Assembly (NCBI GenBank): GCA_036260935.1
Contig: DATALQ010000045.1
Location: 1 to 64,000, forward strand
Reading direction: 5' to 3'
DNA: 64,000 nt
Source of the DNA: JAEYOM01 sp036260935
GTDB taxonomy: Bacteria; Bacillota; Clostridia; Acetivibrionales; DTU013
Made by a program: the position numbers and the translations under genes. The notes under the pieces were generated by a model, which made no database searches, had not been told where the DNA came from, and saw only the letters and a list, made by a program, of their open reading frames with translations. Within the stretch, counting starts at the first letter, position 1, and each line of letters begins with the position of its first letter. Of the stretch, positions 43,301 to 52,633 are shown in pieces.

Positions 43301-43985
43301 CGTCTATAAGGACTGCAACCGTACGCTCCTTGAATGCCTGGTTTTCATTTCTGAGTATGAATGTCATAACCTTGGGGTTAACCACATCGACATCGGCAGC
43401 TGAAAAACTCAGTCCGATCAGTAATGCGCCGCCGTATACGACATTGTAACCGTTTGCAGGGTCAAACGGTTTAACAGTTAATTTGATGGTGTTATCCGCG
43501 ATTTCAACGTTCGTGACACTGCTATCCGCACCTGTGATACTGAAATCACTGGTTGTAACAGAAGACAGGGCACTCATCATCTCATCAGAGAAACCTGAAT
43601 AAATGAAGCCTGTTATGTATCCATTGGAGATAATGGATTCTGCCGTAACAGTTATTTTAGGCTGCGGAATAATCTTAAAAAGTGCTCCGCCAGGGCTGGT
43701 TGTTATCAATTCGTCTGCTCCCGGATCACCTGTGACAGGATCGCCCGTGCCGGGATCCGCCGTAGCTGGCTCATCTGCTCCCGGATCAATTATGTCCGGA
43801 TCGCCCGTGCCTGGATTCGCTGTAGACGGCTCGTCTGCTCCCGGATCGACTACAACCTGATCACTTGTTTCTGCTGTAATCTCCGGAGTACCCGTTGCTT
43901 CCTGAGCCGCTGCCATGGTTACCGTCATATTGAACACCATGAAGCAAACCATCAGGATCGCAATAAATAACCTGGATTTACACAT
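40311..43985 (-). CDS. secreted tandem esterase with cohesin-like and dockerin domains
   Basis: A 1,224-residue protein. Signal peptide (MCKSRLFIAILMVCFMVFNM); a DPGADEP.TA.PGTG repeat linker; an Ig-like region to about 200; then two copies of an Ig-like N-domain plus alpha/beta hydrolase module, about 200-560 and 570-930. Each has LPLVI.FHG, a serine elbow (GYSMGG, GFSMGG) and a closing histidine in FHPHC or FDPHC. They resemble CE1-type feruloyl/acetyl esterases. A cohesin-like sandwich follows (about 1000-1140), and the last 65 residues form a type I dockerin with DLDGNDIVNGNDLAIAM and DINSDGRVDMVDLSTIAYL calcium loops. ATG 43985 follows AAAGGGG. Confidence 0.88.
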   Translation of the reverse strand: MCKSRLFIAILMVCFMVFNMTVTMAAAQEATGTPEITAETSDQVVVDPGADEPSTANPGTGDPDIIDPGADEPATADPGTGDPVTGDPGADELITTSPGGALFKIIPQPKITVTAESIISNGYITGFIYSGFSDEMMSALSSVTTSDFSITGADSSVTNVEIADNTIKLTVKPFDPANGYNVVYGGALLIGLSFSAADVDVVNPKVMTFILRNENQAFKERTVAVLIDAGKDVESASLNASQFSVYAHNTRKADNTVVAYDGPRTITKVYTSAVNEYGTPSDSGRYIVIEFVNWGEGGENPDGGATSADGYAMTLNYTVTYNGDISLKDGTSVISPEFMQTGIVSPIIDQFQSGTQGTTDYRYFINKDRSEPLPLVIVFHGWGQGNDNECYIQYSNSATVWAEPENQAKHPCHVLAPRNVYGDGTKVDDIMAVVNQWIANGRVDPSRIYVTGYSMGGLSTWTFLNKYPNVAAAAAPLCAVGGPANVDAAKAIADLPIWAFVTEGDGLAGMVTGVRDTYGQYFSNYKLTILKENKVMMDPYNGWVFHPHCVWIPVYNEYVDEERGMLSDWLFAQSRPTLPFTLRNENLPFDERTVAVVIDTGKEVSNSSLDASMFSVNARTTRKVDDSNVVYDGPRTITKLYTSQVNDIGTPAGTGRYIVLEFLNWGEGGGNPDGGAMDANGYTLNPNYTITYNGKTIACSDGTVMSNISFRQTAVISPVLDQYQYGNEDGMDYSYFINKEADGPLPLVIFFHGGGQGNDIYTPIRFSNGGTVWANPENQAKYPCHVLCPRNATSASSMAKVMAVVEKWEKEGLVDPNRIYVTGFSMGGMSTWTFLNTYPDVPAAAVPICAAGAPSSVAVAKSYANLPIWAFVTQKDFLYNMCVNVQKTYGPYFRDYKLTVLEENKVMMEPYNGWVFDPHCCWIPVYNEYTDSEGKMAIDWMFAQNKVYTDLKDELDAFAAEMETGKYTYESIAAAKLVADEVKNAIPGAAISDVPALADRIKAGRAMLVYINQATITAAPNSVLMGSNRSVSFNVSIKNLQKVSVMEGLIGISDSRFEITDISTSYSGENMLFTKNLDYNGDGTTAYFSLAQVDGFKDAAEFDAAKVTITLKSDAKLNNGESLETAIKSIKMFFGKDGEIFSGIVGEGKASTRIWDAGETIGDLDGNDIVNGNDLAIAMTCFGKLEADPDWYTSGTFAVDINSDGRVDMVDLSTIAYLAAHITR

Positions 43986-44433
43986 TTTGCACAACCCCTT
44001 TCTCATTTTGAATTCATCGATTTTGCCGAGGTAAACTAAGCGAGCAAAAGCATCACCTCCCCCACCAATTATCATTTATACTGTTTTTTGGTACTTTTTT
44101 AGAATATCTATTTTGCCAATTTAAAATATAGATGACTGAAATGGATTTATAATTTTAAATGCCGATATGTTTATATTATACATTATTTCCATTATTTACT
44201 TAATATTAACACAGGACAAAACTGTGTTCATTTAAAAAAATGCACAAAAAATTTCAATTATTAAACTTTAAACGATTTATATTTCGGGGTTTGCGTATAG
44301 TATTATAAAAAAAGAAAAGTTAGAAGAAATACAATTTGAACCTGCCTTTCAAAAAGACAAGGCAGAAAAAGTAGATTTATTGAAAAATGTTATTTATAGC
44401 TTTAAATCGGAAATAATTAACAAAGTAATGATA
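43986..44433. other. gene-free stretch upstream of the tandem esterase
   Basis: AT-rich sequence of about 450 bases with no credible reading frame. It probably holds the promoter of the minus-strand esterase gene, but no clear -35/-10 pair could be chosen. Confidence 0.4.
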
Positions 44434-44472
44434 AAAAGCAAGGGACGGAATGCTGATGCACCCGCCCCCTGT
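44434..44472 (-). terminator. terminator after the chemoreceptor-like gene
   Basis: Minus strand GGGCGGGTGC / GCATTCCGTCCC with wobble pairs, then TTGCTTTTTATC. Confidence 0.65.
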
Positions 44473-44476
44473 AACA

Positions 44477-45310
44477 TTATGTGTCCTGTGCCATCTCTTC
44501 AAGTACTTTTGACGACGCTGTCAATTCTTCTATCGAAGCGGCAATTTCCTTTATAGACACTGCCTGGGATTGATAAACCAGTGCGGCATTGCTGATTTTT
44601 TCCGAAATATCCTTTATGGATTTGTTGACCTGCTGCAAAACCAGGTCGACTTTTTTTAAAGATTCATTTGTCGTATTTGACAGCTTTCCTATTTCCTGGG
44701 CAACTACACGAAACCCTTTACCGGAATCACCGGCCCGGGCCGCCTCTATAGTCGCATTCAATCCGAGCAGATTCGTTTGCGCAGAAATACGCTTGATAAG
44801 GCCAAGGATTTCATCAGTAACTTTCGTATTCTCATCTGCTTCTGTTACGTTCTTCAAAATGTCGTCGTTCATTTCAACAACATTCTGCAATTCGGAGGAT
44901 AGGTCGCTTATTGCCTGAGAAATCTGCTGTTGGGCTGAAGCTTGGTTTTTATATGCGTTCTGAAGTTCGTAGCTCTTTTGAAGGCTCTTTCCCAATAAAA
45001 TACAGCCAACTACAGTATCGTTTTCCTTGACAGGGATTGCGTAAGATTTGAACGGTACCCCGTATACTTCTTTAGGAACAACACTAGTCAGCACTTTTCC
45101 CGTTCGTATAGCCTCATATGCGGCGCCGCCCTTTGGGATCGGATCCCCTGGTTTCGCATTGAGTTTGAGAGTCGGACAGCAGTGGTTCAAAATGTATTGT
45201 TCTCTGTCCGTAATAGCAAAGGATGCTTCATTATCAAACAAAATGGATAAAAACGGGATCAATTTGTAAAAAGCATTCATCATTTCATTATCTATGGACG
45301 GATTCGACAT
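44477..45310 (-). CDS. soluble methyl-accepting chemotaxis-like signalling protein
   Basis: A 277-residue cytoplasmic protein with no membrane segment. The N-terminal half is a sensor-like domain (CPTLKLNAKPGDPIPKGG, PVKENDTVVGCILLGKS); the C-terminal half is a coiled coil containing the conserved chemoreceptor tip ISAQTNLLGLNATIEAARAG followed by GFRVVAQEIGKL. The coiled coil is short, about half that of ordinary receptors. AAGGAGG precedes ATG 45310. Likely talks to CheA/CheW or a related kinase; no che gene is nearby. Confidence 0.87.
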   Translation of the reverse strand: MSNPSIDNEMMNAFYKLIPFLSILFDNEASFAITDREQYILNHCCPTLKLNAKPGDPIPKGGAAYEAIRTGKVLTSVVPKEVYGVPFKSYAIPVKENDTVVGCILLGKSLQKSYELQNAYKNQASAQQQISQAISDLSSELQNVVEMNDDILKNVTEADENTKVTDEILGLIKRISAQTNLLGLNATIEAARAGDSGKGFRVVAQEIGKLSNTTNESLKKVDLVLQQVNKSIKDISEKISNAALVYQSQAVSIKEIAASIEELTASSKVLEEMAQDT

Positions 45311-45357
45311 ATCTGGCCTCCTTGTATCAACGATAGAACGGAAACAGCATGCAGGAA

Positions 45358-46152
45358 TCAAGCGGTATGAATATCTTTATACCAATCCAAAGCTTTTTCA
45401 ATATGGGGATTCCAAAACTTCCAGTCATGAGAGCCCGGATCCTCCACATATGTAAAAGGAACGCCAAGTTTATCCAAATATCTTTTGAAAACTCTGTTAT
45501 CCTCCAGCAAAAAATCTTCCGTACCACAGGCCATATACAAACCTGGGAACGAAACCTTGCTATCCGCAGCTTTTTTTGCCAATGCCTTCGGATCATTATC
45601 GCTGCCTTCAAGCTGATCCAGCCTGCCAAAAGTTTTAATATAATACTTTTCACTTTCCGGTGTTTTCGTGAAATCCATGTCGGCAGCGGCCAGTTTATCT
45701 GTAATCAGCGCTGAGGAAAGCGCGATAATTGATCCGAAAACATCAGAATATTTCAATCCGTTCCTGATCGCCCCGAATCCCCCCATGGAAAAACCTCCGA
45801 TCAAAGTATCCTCCCGCTTTTCGGATAAAGGAAACAATGCCCTGGTGAAACCGATCAATTCTTCACCAATAAACTGTCCAAAATAGTTTTCGTAATCGGG
45901 GTTGTCCACATAAAAGCTGTTCTCGCCTGATGGCATGATAACGGCCATATCATGCCTTTGAGCAAGCTCATGTATACATGAATCGGCAAGCCAGTCCATG
46001 CAATGACCCATATAACCGTGCAGCAAATACAGCGTTTTCAAGTTACGCCTCTCCAGTGTGCGAATGCCCGGTTTTTCAAGAGGTAATATCGCCTTGAAGG
46101 ATACCTGACGCCTCAGGCATGTAGAAAGAAATTCCACCTGAATAATTGACAT
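45358..46152 (-). CDS. CE1-like carbohydrate acetyl esterase
   Basis: A 264-residue alpha/beta hydrolase without signal peptide: YLLHGYMGHCMDW, the serine elbow GGFSMGGFGA, and a C-terminal ED..GSHDW with the catalytic histidine. It fits the EstA/FrmB-like tributyrin esterase group that removes acetyl groups from sugars. ATG 46152 follows GAGAGGG. Adjacent to GH95, suggesting deacetylation of imported oligosaccharides. Confidence 0.87.
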   Translation of the reverse strand: MSIIQVEFLSTCLRRQVSFKAILPLEKPGIRTLERRNLKTLYLLHGYMGHCMDWLADSCIHELAQRHDMAVIMPSGENSFYVDNPDYENYFGQFIGEELIGFTRALFPLSEKREDTLIGGFSMGGFGAIRNGLKYSDVFGSIIALSSALITDKLAAADMDFTKTPESEKYYIKTFGRLDQLEGSDNDPKALAKKAADSKVSFPGLYMACGTEDFLLEDNRVFKRYLDKLGVPFTYVEDPGSHDWKFWNPHIEKALDWYKDIHTA

Positions 46153-46218
46153 AATTACCACCCTCTCAATATGTTTTTATCTGGATTGCATTTGATTAGT
46201 GCTCACAAACAAAAAGTC

Positions 46219-48540
46219 CTATACTGAAGCCAAGGCTGTCAAAACGTAATCCCTGCCTGCTTCCGTTCTGAACGAAAGTTTGTCTCCCTCATGCTCCGTA
46301 TCCACCGCTTCGCCGTTACAGCTTACATGGATGTTTTGTTTGATGAAAACCGAGCATTTACTGCCGCAATCGGAATGAATAACTGCACTGGTCAAGGTTC
46401 CCTCCCGCCATTCAAAATCCGCCGTGAAACCGCCTTTGGCCCTCAGACCGCCGACGCTCCCGTTCCGCCAATCAGTTGGAAGAGCGGGAAGAAATTCCAT
46501 ACCTCCTTCGTGGCATTGCAGCAGCATTTCGGCTATTCCTGCCGTACCTCCGAAATTACCGTCGATCTGAAAAGGTGGGTGAGAATCCAGCATGTTGACC
46601 TGTGTAGATCGTTTCAATAACTCCATAAGGTTTTCATATGCCTTTTCTCCATCCTTCAGTCTAGCCCACATATTGATAATCCAAGCCCTGCTCCAGCCTG
46701 TATGGCCGCCTCCGTGCGCCAACCGCCTTTCCAGAGTCTTCCTTGCGGCCAATGCAAGCTCCGGGGTCTTCCTGACCGAAAACATGTCGCCGGGATGCAG
46801 TCCGAACAAATGCGATATGTGCCTGTGCCCTATCTCGGCTTCTTCATAGTCTTCAGACCATTCCTGTATCTGACCGAATTTACCTATTTGAGGTTTCGGA
46901 AGCTTGCCGACCGCTTCTTTCAACTGTTCTGAGAAAGCAGTATCAAGTCCCAGAATTCGTGCTGCAGAAATACAGTCGGAGAATAACGAATGGATAATCT
47001 GACTGTCCATGGAAGGCCCGATACACAAGCATCCCTTTTCGCTATTTTCAAGTATGTAAGTATTCTCGGGAGAAACTGAAGGACAGGTCACAAGTCTGCC
47101 CTGCTCATCCTCTATAAGGTAATCCAGAAGGAATTCCGCCGCCTCCTTCATGATCGGATAGGCACGTTTCAGGAACTCCCTGTCCATTCCATACTCGTAG
47201 TGCTCCCAAAGATGAAGGCAAAGCCAGGCTGCCCCCATTGGCCAATAGGTTGCAGGTATCCATATGTCCTGGGGTGCAGTATCTCCCCATATATCCGTAT
47301 TGTGATGGGCCACAAAGCCACGGCAGCCGTACATAACCCTTGCCGTCTTCCTTCCGGGCTCCCGCATCCTTTCGATATGGTCGAAAAGCGGTTCATGACA
47401 CTCGGACAGGTTGCAGGATTCTGCAGGCCAATAATTCATCTCTGTATTTATATTGATTGTAAATTTGCTATCCCACGGCGGAAGCATGTCCTGATTCCAT
47501 ATTCCCTGGAGGTTTGCCGGCAGGCAGCCCGGTCGGCTGGACGAAATCAACAGGTACCGCCCGAACTGGTAATACAGCGCCACCAGCGCAGGGTCCTTTT
47601 CCCCGCTTTTCAGCCTTTCCAAACGTTCGGCCGTATCCATACCTTCAAGTACATTTGTATGCTCGTTACCGCCTATGCTCAATGTAACTCGTTTAAAAAG
47701 TCCCGAGTAATCCGCTATATGGTCCGACAGCAGCATGTCGTAGCCCTTTTTTTCCGCTTTATCCAAATACTCTTTGCATCGGGCTTCATAATCCTTGTTA
47801 TAAAAGCTGGTTGCGGCAGATAAAATCAAAGTAACGGTATCGGCCCGCTCAACAGTTATATTCTCGCCTATTGTTGCTACGCTGCCGCCTTCAGCTATAG
47901 CTCTGACCATGGTACAGAATCTGATTCCCTTTTCAGAACCGCAGCTGGCAAACATGCAGATGGTATTATTATCATAAGACTTTACGACGTCGAGATACCT
48001 TCCTCTTCTGAGTGCTGCCGAAAAACTGATCGAGCCGGGCTTATCAGCGCTCAAGCGTATGACCATCACCTGATCTGCTGCGCTGGAAAAATACCGGCGG
48101 GTATAATTAACGCCTGCGGAATTGAAGGCTACGGAAACAGTTGCGTTTTCAAGGTTCAGCTCTCTTTCATAATTATCCGTATGGTTTCCATCAACCTCAA
48201 AATTCAAAAAAAGGTCTCCCATTGTCTGATAAGGCCGCTGACTTTCCGGCACCCCGGAAAGTGCCATTGAGGCAAGCCTTTCTGCCTCCCTGATCCTTCC
48301 TTCGAACAGCAGTCTCCTGATAATCGGTAGATTTTTCAATGCATCGGGATTGTTCCTGTCAATCGGATCGCCATACCAAATGCTGTCTTCATTGAGCTGT
48401 ATCTGCTCCCTTTCGGCCTTACCGTAAACCATTCCGCCCAATCTTCCGTTTCCTATCGGAAGCGCCTCGTTCCAGGAAGTAGCAGGCTTTTTGTACCAAA
48501 GTCTATTGTCCTGCTCAAATATGTAATTCCCCTTAGGCAT
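46219..48540 (-). CDS. glycoside hydrolase family 95 protein
   Basis: A 773-residue enzyme without signal peptide, hence intracellular. N-terminal domain with WNEALPIGNGRLGGMVYG and QLNEDSIWYG; (alpha/alpha)6 barrel region with NLQGIWN, NINTEMNYWPAE (the catalytic Asn/Asp region of GH95), VAHHNTDIWGD, GHRHISHLFGLHPG and HGGGHTGWSRAW; and QIDGNFGGTAGIAEMLLQ near the end. GH95 enzymes are inverting alpha-L-fucosidases or alpha-L-galactosidases. Upstream of the esterase gene by about 60 bases, probably one operon. Confidence 0.93.
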   Translation of the reverse strand: MPKGNYIFEQDNRLWYKKPATSWNEALPIGNGRLGGMVYGKAEREQIQLNEDSIWYGDPIDRNNPDALKNLPIIRRLLFEGRIREAERLASMALSGVPESQRPYQTMGDLFLNFEVDGNHTDNYERELNLENATVSVAFNSAGVNYTRRYFSSAADQVMVIRLSADKPGSISFSAALRRGRYLDVVKSYDNNTICMFASCGSEKGIRFCTMVRAIAEGGSVATIGENITVERADTVTLILSAATSFYNKDYEARCKEYLDKAEKKGYDMLLSDHIADYSGLFKRVTLSIGGNEHTNVLEGMDTAERLERLKSGEKDPALVALYYQFGRYLLISSSRPGCLPANLQGIWNQDMLPPWDSKFTININTEMNYWPAESCNLSECHEPLFDHIERMREPGRKTARVMYGCRGFVAHHNTDIWGDTAPQDIWIPATYWPMGAAWLCLHLWEHYEYGMDREFLKRAYPIMKEAAEFLLDYLIEDEQGRLVTCPSVSPENTYILENSEKGCLCIGPSMDSQIIHSLFSDCISAARILGLDTAFSEQLKEAVGKLPKPQIGKFGQIQEWSEDYEEAEIGHRHISHLFGLHPGDMFSVRKTPELALAARKTLERRLAHGGGHTGWSRAWIINMWARLKDGEKAYENLMELLKRSTQVNMLDSHPPFQIDGNFGGTAGIAEMLLQCHEGGMEFLPALPTDWRNGSVGGLRAKGGFTADFEWREGTLTSAVIHSDCGSKCSVFIKQNIHVSCNGEAVDTEHEGDKLSFRTEAGRDYVLTALASV

Positions 48541-48823
48541 ACGTCTCCTCCAAACCTTAACAGATCAATTTTCATGCAATATCGCCATGGAAACAGTATA
48601 AGCATGCTTCCATCTTTTTAACCTATATGGAAATTATATTACAATACCGCCGATTCATCAAACAGCCCTTGCACTCGGGAAAAAGGCTAAGATGCCAAAA
48701 CAGGCCTATTATCTATCTGGTGCCGAAGGTTTCCATGTTTTCCTTCCAAGCACTTCGAACAAATAATAAGCCTGCATTACACAAATATAAAACCTTGTGT
48801 CTTATGAATGGCTGTCCTGGTTT

Positions 48824-49741
48824 TTAGCCTTTTACCGCACCGATCATAACACCGTTAACGAAATACTTCTGAAGGAACGGATATACGACCAGGATTGGTA
48901 CGGATGCGACGATTGTGACCGCTGCACGGATTGAAACTGGCGTTACGGAATCGGTTACGATCATGTTTCCATAAACAGCGTCCGCGCTTTTGTTTGTACC
49001 TGAACTCATGGAAGCGGAAATCAATTTCATCATTTCATACTGAAGAGTTGTCAGGTTATCCTTGCCGAAGCAATATATGAAGGTATCGAACCAGGAGTTC
49101 CACGCACCGACAGCGCACCACAGTGCTATCGTAGCCAGAACAGGCTTACAGACCGGAAGCATTATCTGCATGAATATCCTGAAATGTCCGGCCCCGTCTA
49201 TCTGAGCGGCCTCAACAAGGCTGCTCGGAAGAGTCTGCATATAAGCTCTTATTACAATGATATTGAAGGCGCTGATCAATCCCGGCAGGATGTAAACGGA
49301 AAAGTTGCCTATCATATGCAGGTTCCTGATCAGGAAGTACTGTGGAATCAGTCCGGCCGACACATACATAGTCAGCAGGAAAAATCTCGTAACAAATTTT
49401 CTCCACACGAACTCAGGACGGGACAGCACATAACCTACCATTGCGGAGGTGAAGACGCCCAAAACCGTTGAAATCACAGTACGGAGTACTGAGTTAATTG
49501 ATGCAATCACAAGAAGCTGATTTTTGAATACCGTTTCATAATTGAACAGTGAAAAATCCCGTGGCCAAAAAGTAATACCGCCGCGTAATGTGTCCTGTGA
49601 ATTGTTGAACGATACAGCAATGGTATTCCAAAACGGGTAAATCATAACTATCATTACCAACATCATTATGGTAGTGTTAATGGAATAAAAAATTATCGGC
49701 TCCAATTTAATTTTATTCTTTTTAAGCGCGATTTGAGTCAT
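48824..49741 (-). CDS. carbohydrate ABC transporter permease, LplC/YtcP type
   Basis: A 305-residue permease with six membrane segments and the EAA loop SLVEAAQIDGAGHFRIFMQIMLP (about 180-202). It closely follows the LplC/YtcP subfamily with MVMIYPFWNTIAVSFNN near the N-terminus. It forms the second half of the membrane channel with the upstream permease, imports oligosaccharides, and needs an ATPase (MsmK-like) from elsewhere. It starts 12 bases after the other permease. Confidence 0.94.
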   Translation of the reverse strand: MTQIALKKNKIKLEPIIFYSINTTIMMLVMIVMIYPFWNTIAVSFNNSQDTLRGGITFWPRDFSLFNYETVFKNQLLVIASINSVLRTVISTVLGVFTSAMVGYVLSRPEFVWRKFVTRFFLLTMYVSAGLIPQYFLIRNLHMIGNFSVYILPGLISAFNIIVIRAYMQTLPSSLVEAAQIDGAGHFRIFMQIMLPVCKPVLATIALWCAVGAWNSWFDTFIYCFGKDNLTTLQYEMMKLISASMSSGTNKSADAVYGNMIVTDSVTPVSIRAAVTIVASVPILVVYPFLQKYFVNGVMIGAVKG

Positions 49742-49753
49742 TGTCTTCTCCCC

Positions 49754-50716
49754 CTAGAACACACTTTCTTCATCCATTCTTCCTGAAATGTAATTTGTGA
49801 TAGCTATCAATACGATGGATATCACCGACTTGAGCATACCGCTTGCAGTAGCCAGAGAATAGTTGCCGAGTGTGATACCGTATTTCAGTACGAATATATC
49901 AATTGTTTCGGAAACATCCATTACCAGGCCTCTGCCCAGCAGATACTGAATCTCAAAGCCTGCATTCATTATCCACCCGATGTTCATGATTAAAAGAACG
50001 ATGATTGTCGGACGAATTCCGGGAAGCGTAATATGCCATATCTTATGGTAACGGTTTCCACCGTCTATTTCACATGATTCATACAGCTGAGGGTCGATTG
50101 CCGACATAGCTGCAATATATATGATGGAATTCCAGCCTACTTCCTTCCATACATTCGAAAATGCAACGATCCACCAGAAATAGTTGGGTTCACCAAGCCA
50201 AAGTATAGGCTTTTCAATCACTCCCAACCACATTAGCAGATTATTCAGAGTACCGTCATAGGTCGACAAAATATTTGAAATCAGGGAGCAGACGATTACC
50301 CAGCTTAGAAAATGAGGCAGATATGAAGCAGTCTGGGTAATACGCTTGAAGTTCAAACTACGTATCTCATTCAATAAAAGTGCAAAACCTATAGCAAAAA
50401 CAAAGCCGAATACCAGATTCAACACGGACATTACGAGCGTGTTTCTGAAATCCTGCCAGAAGATACGATCCTGAAATAGAAACTTGAACTGGTCAAAGCC
50501 AACAAAAGTAGATTTAAAATATCCCTTGTTAGGCCTGAAATTTTGAAATGCCATGATCCATCCCGTAAGCGGCCAATAGGAAAAAATAAAGGTGATGATC
50601 ATGCATGGAATTATCATGAAAAAAAGCGATTTTTGGGATTTGTAACGGTTAAAAAGTTTTTTCCGTTCTACAAGCTTTATAGCCTTCTTCTGTAACGCTA
50701 TATCATTGACAGCCAT
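49754..50716 (-). CDS. carbohydrate ABC transporter permease, LplB type
   Basis: A 320-residue permease, first of the pair: KSLFFMIIPCMIITFIFSYWPLTGW as the first helix and an EAA loop YESCEIDGGNRYHKIWHITLP (about 220-240). Start at 50716, seven bases after GGAGAG; the frame stays open upstream by 51 codons but over intergenic hairpins. Operon with the binding-protein genes upstream. Confidence 0.93.
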   Translation of the reverse strand: MAVNDIALQKKAIKLVERKKLFNRYKSQKSLFFMIIPCMIITFIFSYWPLTGWIMAFQNFRPNKGYFKSTFVGFDQFKFLFQDRIFWQDFRNTLVMSVLNLVFGFVFAIGFALLLNEIRSLNFKRITQTASYLPHFLSWVIVCSLISNILSTYDGTLNNLLMWLGVIEKPILWLGEPNYFWWIVAFSNVWKEVGWNSIIYIAAMSAIDPQLYESCEIDGGNRYHKIWHITLPGIRPTIIVLLIMNIGWIMNAGFEIQYLLGRGLVMDVSETIDIFVLKYGITLGNYSLATASGMLKSVISIVLIAITNYISGRMDEESVF

Positions 50717-50756
50717 ATTCATCTCTCCAAATCCTGTAGGTAGTTTAACGCTTTTA

Positions 50757-50860
50757 CAAAATCTCGGGGGCGTCGAGCCCCACTCGATTTTGGCCTGATT
50801 CCGTTTTACGGAATGGCTGGTAATAAAACTATGAAGAGAGGAATATCCTCTCTTCATAGC
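50757..50860 (-). terminator. two intercistronic hairpins between binding-protein and permease genes
   Basis: CTATGAAGAGAGG / CCTCTCTTCATAG (50829-50859) directly after the binding-protein stop, and AAAATC..GGGGC / GCCCC..GATTTT (50758-50792). They may end part of the transcripts or protect the upstream mRNA so that binding protein is made in excess over permease. Confidence 0.75.
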
Positions 50861-50875
50861 TAGGACCATAATCCT

Positions 50876-52633
50876 TTATTGCTTAGCTAATTCCATTTTT
50901 GCTTTTATCTGTTTGTTTATTTCATCAAGATAAGCATTCGGATTATCGGATTCGATTTCCTTGAGGAATTTGTCCCACAAAGCGTCAAACTTGCTGGGAT
51001 CAGAGAGAATCAACTGCGGATAGTACTTACGGCAGGTATCTGCTATCTTGTTGGTAGCAACCTTTGCCGGGCTTCCGTCTTCAAGCGGGAATGACCATAC
51101 AGGATAGTAAGCCGGACGCTGTGTCGGCGTCGAGAGTATCTGAGCCGGGAACTGGATGTTCATATCCTTCAGGAATTTCTGGTCAAACTCGCTCTGAGAT
51201 GCCAGATATTCATCTGCAGAATCGCCAGGTCCGCAAGGAGCGCCGTCATCATACAGGCCCTGCATCTTGGGTGTATACTGCCACAGCGTATCACCAGTCG
51301 TGTCGCGCCTCTTGGCGTTATCCCTGTTGATATCTCTGCGTTCTTTAGTCAATGCCTTACCAACTGTTCCAACCTTGGTCCAGTCTTTGCCTTCTATACC
51401 CCACTGCAGGTAGTTCTGAACTTCAGGGTTCAACAGCCAATCCCAGAAAGCAAATATACGATCAGGGTTCTTTGCACTTGTTGAAACTGTGAGTCCGCCT
51501 GTACCGGAAATTGTTTTCGCCGGAGGATCGATATAATTGTCCTTGACACCGGGATTTGTGATCGGTACTGCAACATAGGTGCGTTCAAATTTTCCTGCGG
51601 AATTCAGAGCGTTGGTGCCGTTACCGAAGTTCCATGCCTGGTCGAACATACCCAGAACAGCTCCGGTGGACAACCTTGCAATATACTGGTCATAGTTCTC
51701 TGTGAAAGTCTCTGCTTCGATTATACCTTTGCGGTATTCTTCGTTAAGCTTCAAATAGTATGCTTTTGCTGTATCGGTATTCTGATACAGTGAAGCTACG
51801 AGAGTGTTAGGATCTACGTATGCGTCACCGTCATTGCCGGCGCCCATAAGGTGCTGTGCAGGATTGCGCAGGCAGAAGTCTCTCCAGCCGTCGCAAAGGA
51901 TTTCGAAGCCTATTGTCTTAGCTCCGTCGATAGTCGGATATTTTGCCTTGTAATCTTCGAGCATCTTGAAGTATTCATCCAAAGTTTTCGGAATCTTGTA
52001 TCCGGAATCCTGAACGACTGCCTTCTGCATGAAGAAGCCTACGCCACCAACATTGAAGATAGGCGGGGTAGTATTCGGGAAAGCGTTGTAATTCTCTACG
52101 CAATAAGCGTGTTTTCCGTCCAATGCAGCTATCATCGACTTCATGAAAGGAGCATAGTGTGCCTTGAGATTCGGATATTTGTTGATGTAGTCTTCTACTG
52201 GGATGAGTGCTCCGGCATCAAAGAATTTCTTTGCTTCTGCGCCGAACATTACATCCGGATAGTCGCCGCCTGCAAGCAGAACGCCGACCTTTTCATTCAG
52301 ATCTCCTACGAGGAACTGGAAATCAACTGTGACACCAGTCAATTCGGTGATCTTCTTGAGAACCGGGTTGTCCTTCGAAGGTGCCTGGCCGGGGTCACGA
52401 ATAAACAGAGTGTAGGTAAAGGGTGACCTGTCAGCCATGGGAGTCAAACCTGTTTCAGCATCCTTCTCGACTGCGGGAGCAGTAGAAGCAGCTTCTACGG
52501 TTGCTGCTGCATCCGAAGATCCGGCTGCAGCTGTTGATGCTGTGTCTGTCTGAGTTGCGTTGCCGCATGCAGCAACTGAGAAAATCATAGAGACAACCAG
52601 CAGTGCAGCCAATACGAGTCTAAGCATTTTCAT
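50876..52633 (-). CDS. extracellular solute-binding lipoprotein (LplA-type)
   Basis: A 585-residue lipoprotein: signal sequence MLRLVLAALLVVSMIFSVA with lipobox Cys in SVAACG, a low-complexity Ala/Ser/Thr linker and a type 1 solute-binding domain with TELTGVTVDFQFLVGD, LLAGGDYPDVMFG and NPDRIFAFWDWLLNPEVQ. It delivers oligosaccharides to the LplBC permeases downstream. ATG 52633 follows AGGTGG. Paralogue of the next gene upstream. Confidence 0.93.
   Translation of the reverse strand: MKMLRLVLAALLVVSMIFSVAACGNATQTDTASTAAAGSSDAAATVEAASTAPAVEKDAETGLTPMADRSPFTYTLFIRDPGQAPSKDNPVLKKITELTGVTVDFQFLVGDLNEKVGVLLAGGDYPDVMFGAEAKKFFDAGALIPVEDYINKYPNLKAHYAPFMKSMIAALDGKHAYCVENYNAFPNTTPPIFNVGGVGFFMQKAVVQDSGYKIPKTLDEYFKMLEDYKAKYPTIDGAKTIGFEILCDGWRDFCLRNPAQHLMGAGNDGDAYVDPNTLVASLYQNTDTAKAYYLKLNEEYRKGIIEAETFTENYDQYIARLSTGAVLGMFDQAWNFGNGTNALNSAGKFERTYVAVPITNPGVKDNYIDPPAKTISGTGGLTVSTSAKNPDRIFAFWDWLLNPEVQNYLQWGIEGKDWTKVGTVGKALTKERRDINRDNAKRRDTTGDTLWQYTPKMQGLYDDGAPCGPGDSADEYLASQSEFDQKFLKDMNIQFPAQILSTPTQRPAYYPVWSFPLEDGSPAKVATNKIADTCRKYYPQLILSDPSKFDALWDKFLKEIESDNPNAYLDEINKQIKAKMELAKQ

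Noticed and set aside
43690..43860. Repeats of about 60 bases as a mobile element
   Set aside because: They encode the Asp-Pro-Gly-rich linker of the tandem esterase protein and stay in frame.
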